Assembly: GCA_030637745.1 (NCBI GenBank)
Contig: DAOWFX010000073.1
Location: forward strand, 1 to 24,436
Origin: JAGLOK01 sp023139005
GTDB taxonomy: Bacteria > Bacillota > Clostridia > Christensenellales > UMGS416
Reading direction: 5' to 3'
DNA length: 24,436 nt
In this document: positions 23,202-24,436 of the stretch, piece after piece
Layout: each line of letters opens with the position of its first letter
Position numbering within the stretch: position 1 is the stretch's first letter
Notes under the pieces: generated by a model
The model's database searches: none
Seen by the model: only the letters and a program-made list of their open reading frames with translations
What the model was told of the DNA's origin: nothing
Translations under genes and position numbers: made by a program

Positions 23202-24436
23202 TTATTTTTTCTCCAATGTACGAGAGAATGAATCGCGAAGTGCGACCACTCGGTTGAATACTAGTTTATCTTTTGTTGAGTCACCATCTACGCAAAAATA
23301 TCCTTGGCGCATGAATTGGAATGTATCGCCTTCTTTTACGTTCGCCAATGATTTTTCTGCTACTGCATTTTCCATTACAGTGAGCGAATTAGGATTAAGT
23401 TTGTCGATAAACGTTTCACCTTCTGCATCGTCATCTATTAAGTTATCAAACAATCTTACTTCTGCCTTAACATTGTCATTTGCATCTACCCAGTGAATAG
23501 TGCCTTTAATTTTTCTACCGGCGGTCTCCCCCCCAGTATAGCTTTCAGTGTCATAAGTACAATGGATTTCAACTATATTTCCTTCATTATCTTTGATGGT
23601 TTCTTCATGCTTAATAATATAGCCATCTTTGAGACGTACTTCACCTTCCGGCTTTAGCCTGTGGTACTTTCTGTTGGCATTTTCCATATAGTCCATGCGT
23701 TCAATATATATTTCACGAGAAAACGGCATTTCGCGTGTGCCTTTCTCTTCAAACATTGGATGATTCATCGATGTGCGCATTCCTGTTTTTCCTTCTAGAT
23801 AGTTTGTTAATACTACCTTGATAGGATCGAGTACCACCATTCTGCGATTTGCATTTGTATTTAAATCCTCTCGAACGCAGTGCTCTAAGAGCTTGTAATC
23901 CACAACAGAATCCGCTTTCGCAACACCTACGCGACCGATAAAGTCACGTATTGAATGTGGCGTAAATCCTCTTCTTCTCATGCCAGCAATAGTGGGCATA
24001 CGAGGGTCATCCCAATCATTCACAAGGCCTTCTTCGACCAATTGTCGTAGATACCGCTTGGACATGATTGTGCCTGTTATATTCATACGAGCAAACTCAA
24101 TTTGCCTAGGTTTATGTTCAAATCCTATTTTCTCAATAACCCAATTATAGAGTGGTCTATGGTCTTGATACTCAAGGGAGCACAATGAATGTGTAACCCC
24201 TTCTAGTGCATCTTGAATTGGATGTGCATAATCATACATCGGATAGATGCACCACTTGTCTTCTGCCCGCCAGTGATGTGCATGCTTAATTCTATAAATT
24301 ACAGGATCTCGTAAATTTAAGTTTGGGCTCTGCATATCAATTTTTGCACGTAAAGTTCTCCCTCCCTCGCTGCACTCACCCCTTTTCATACGATCAAACA
24401 AATCCTATGATTCCTCTATTGGTCTATTTCGGTCAG
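23202..24436 (-). CDS. glnS: Glutaminyl-tRNA synthetase (partial; in-frame TAG near the window edge)
   Basis: The window holds about the last 411 codons of a roughly 550-codon gene. It charges tRNA-Gln directly. Visible: LRAKIDMQSPNLNLRDPVIYRI, WCIYPMYDYAHPIQDALEGVTHSLC, and the KMSKS-type TIMSKRYL, then the two beta-barrel anticodon-binding domains. The 5' third with the HIGH motif lies outside. At 24405-24407 the frame has a TAG stop: the residues before it read DRNRPIEES and after it DLFDRMKRGECSEGG, matching the GlnS stretch that in E. coli reads RDRSVEENLALFEKM. The stop replaces a usual Leu. A TTG at 24401 could restart the frame, but it has no ribosome site and the product would lack the catalytic N-terminus. 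Either a nonsense mutation, a sequencing error or readthrough. gltX follows after 1 base. Confidence 0.88.

Noticed and set aside
24302..24401. TTG at 24401 as the true start of a shorter glnS
   Set aside because: GlnS homology continues upstream of the intervening TAG in the same frame, there is no ribosome site, and the product would lack the catalytic HIGH region.
24405..24407. General reassignment of TAG as a sense codon in this organism
   Set aside because: TAG ends at least three other genes at the expected protein end (VanW protein, glycosyltransferase, comFC).

Overview
This window reads as a low-GC, Gram-positive, spore-former-type genome of the class Clostridia (Bacillota). The signs are A+T-rich DNA, strong AGGAGG-type ribosome binding sites, housekeeping promoters of the TTGACA-17-TATAAT kind, a Rex redox repressor, a SAM-I (S-box) riboswitch on metK, and the gene order metK - recD2 - comFC - structured RNA. 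From memory, clostridial chromosomes also carry this order. Family or genus cannot be fixed from the sequence alone. Almost everything is on the minus strand; only an ABC-F gene and a proA-fba pair are on the plus strand. It is an ordinary chromosomal region, not a phage or plasmid. Its interest lies mainly between the genes.

Layout. Positions 1-5000 (minus): an RsuA-type pseudouridine synthase (cut by the window edge) behind topB (topoisomerase III), then a membrane-anchored VanW-family protein with a TTG start, then rex, each of the last three with its own readable promoter. Positions 5080-6987 (plus): a YdiF-like ABC-F ATPase divergent from rex. Positions 7003-12628 (minus): a GT-C membrane glycosyltransferase, a 1-phosphofructokinase-family kinase, a ~213-nt structured RNA that I assign to the raiA motif class, comFC and recD2. 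The last two overlap by ATGA. Positions 12729-14280 (minus): metK under a SAM-I riboswitch whose P3 arm carries a ~148-nt structured insertion, ending in a clean antiterminator/terminator switch. Positions 14256-17013 (minus): a COG2426-type membrane protein, then a metalloprotease-like membrane protein (HEYGHH) coupled to a lipoprotein.

Positions 17143-19522 (plus) hold proA and a class IIA fructose-bisphosphate aldolase that looks actinobacterial. A second, diverged copy of the last ~14 codons of proA lies directly after the aldolase stop, which suggests that the aldolase cassette was inserted at the proA 3' end. Positions 19524-24436 (minus): a zinc-dependent phospholipase C-like protein, an HPP-family membrane protein, an unknown zinc-ribbon membrane protein, gltX and glnS. 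The glnS reading frame contains an in-frame TAG near the window edge, with GlnS homology continuing on both sides of it.

Joint functions: RNA and DNA maintenance (topB, recD2, comFC, the pseudouridine synthase), redox and glycolytic control (rex, pfkB, fba), methyl-donor supply (metK plus riboswitch), glutamate/proline/glutamine use (proA, gltX, glnS), and surface proteins of unknown role. The items most worth a second look are the raiA-type RNA without its usual partner gene, the expanded SAM-I riboswitch, the proA tail remnant behind fba, the in-frame stop in glnS, and a tandem pair of DnaA boxes before the phosphofructokinase gene.
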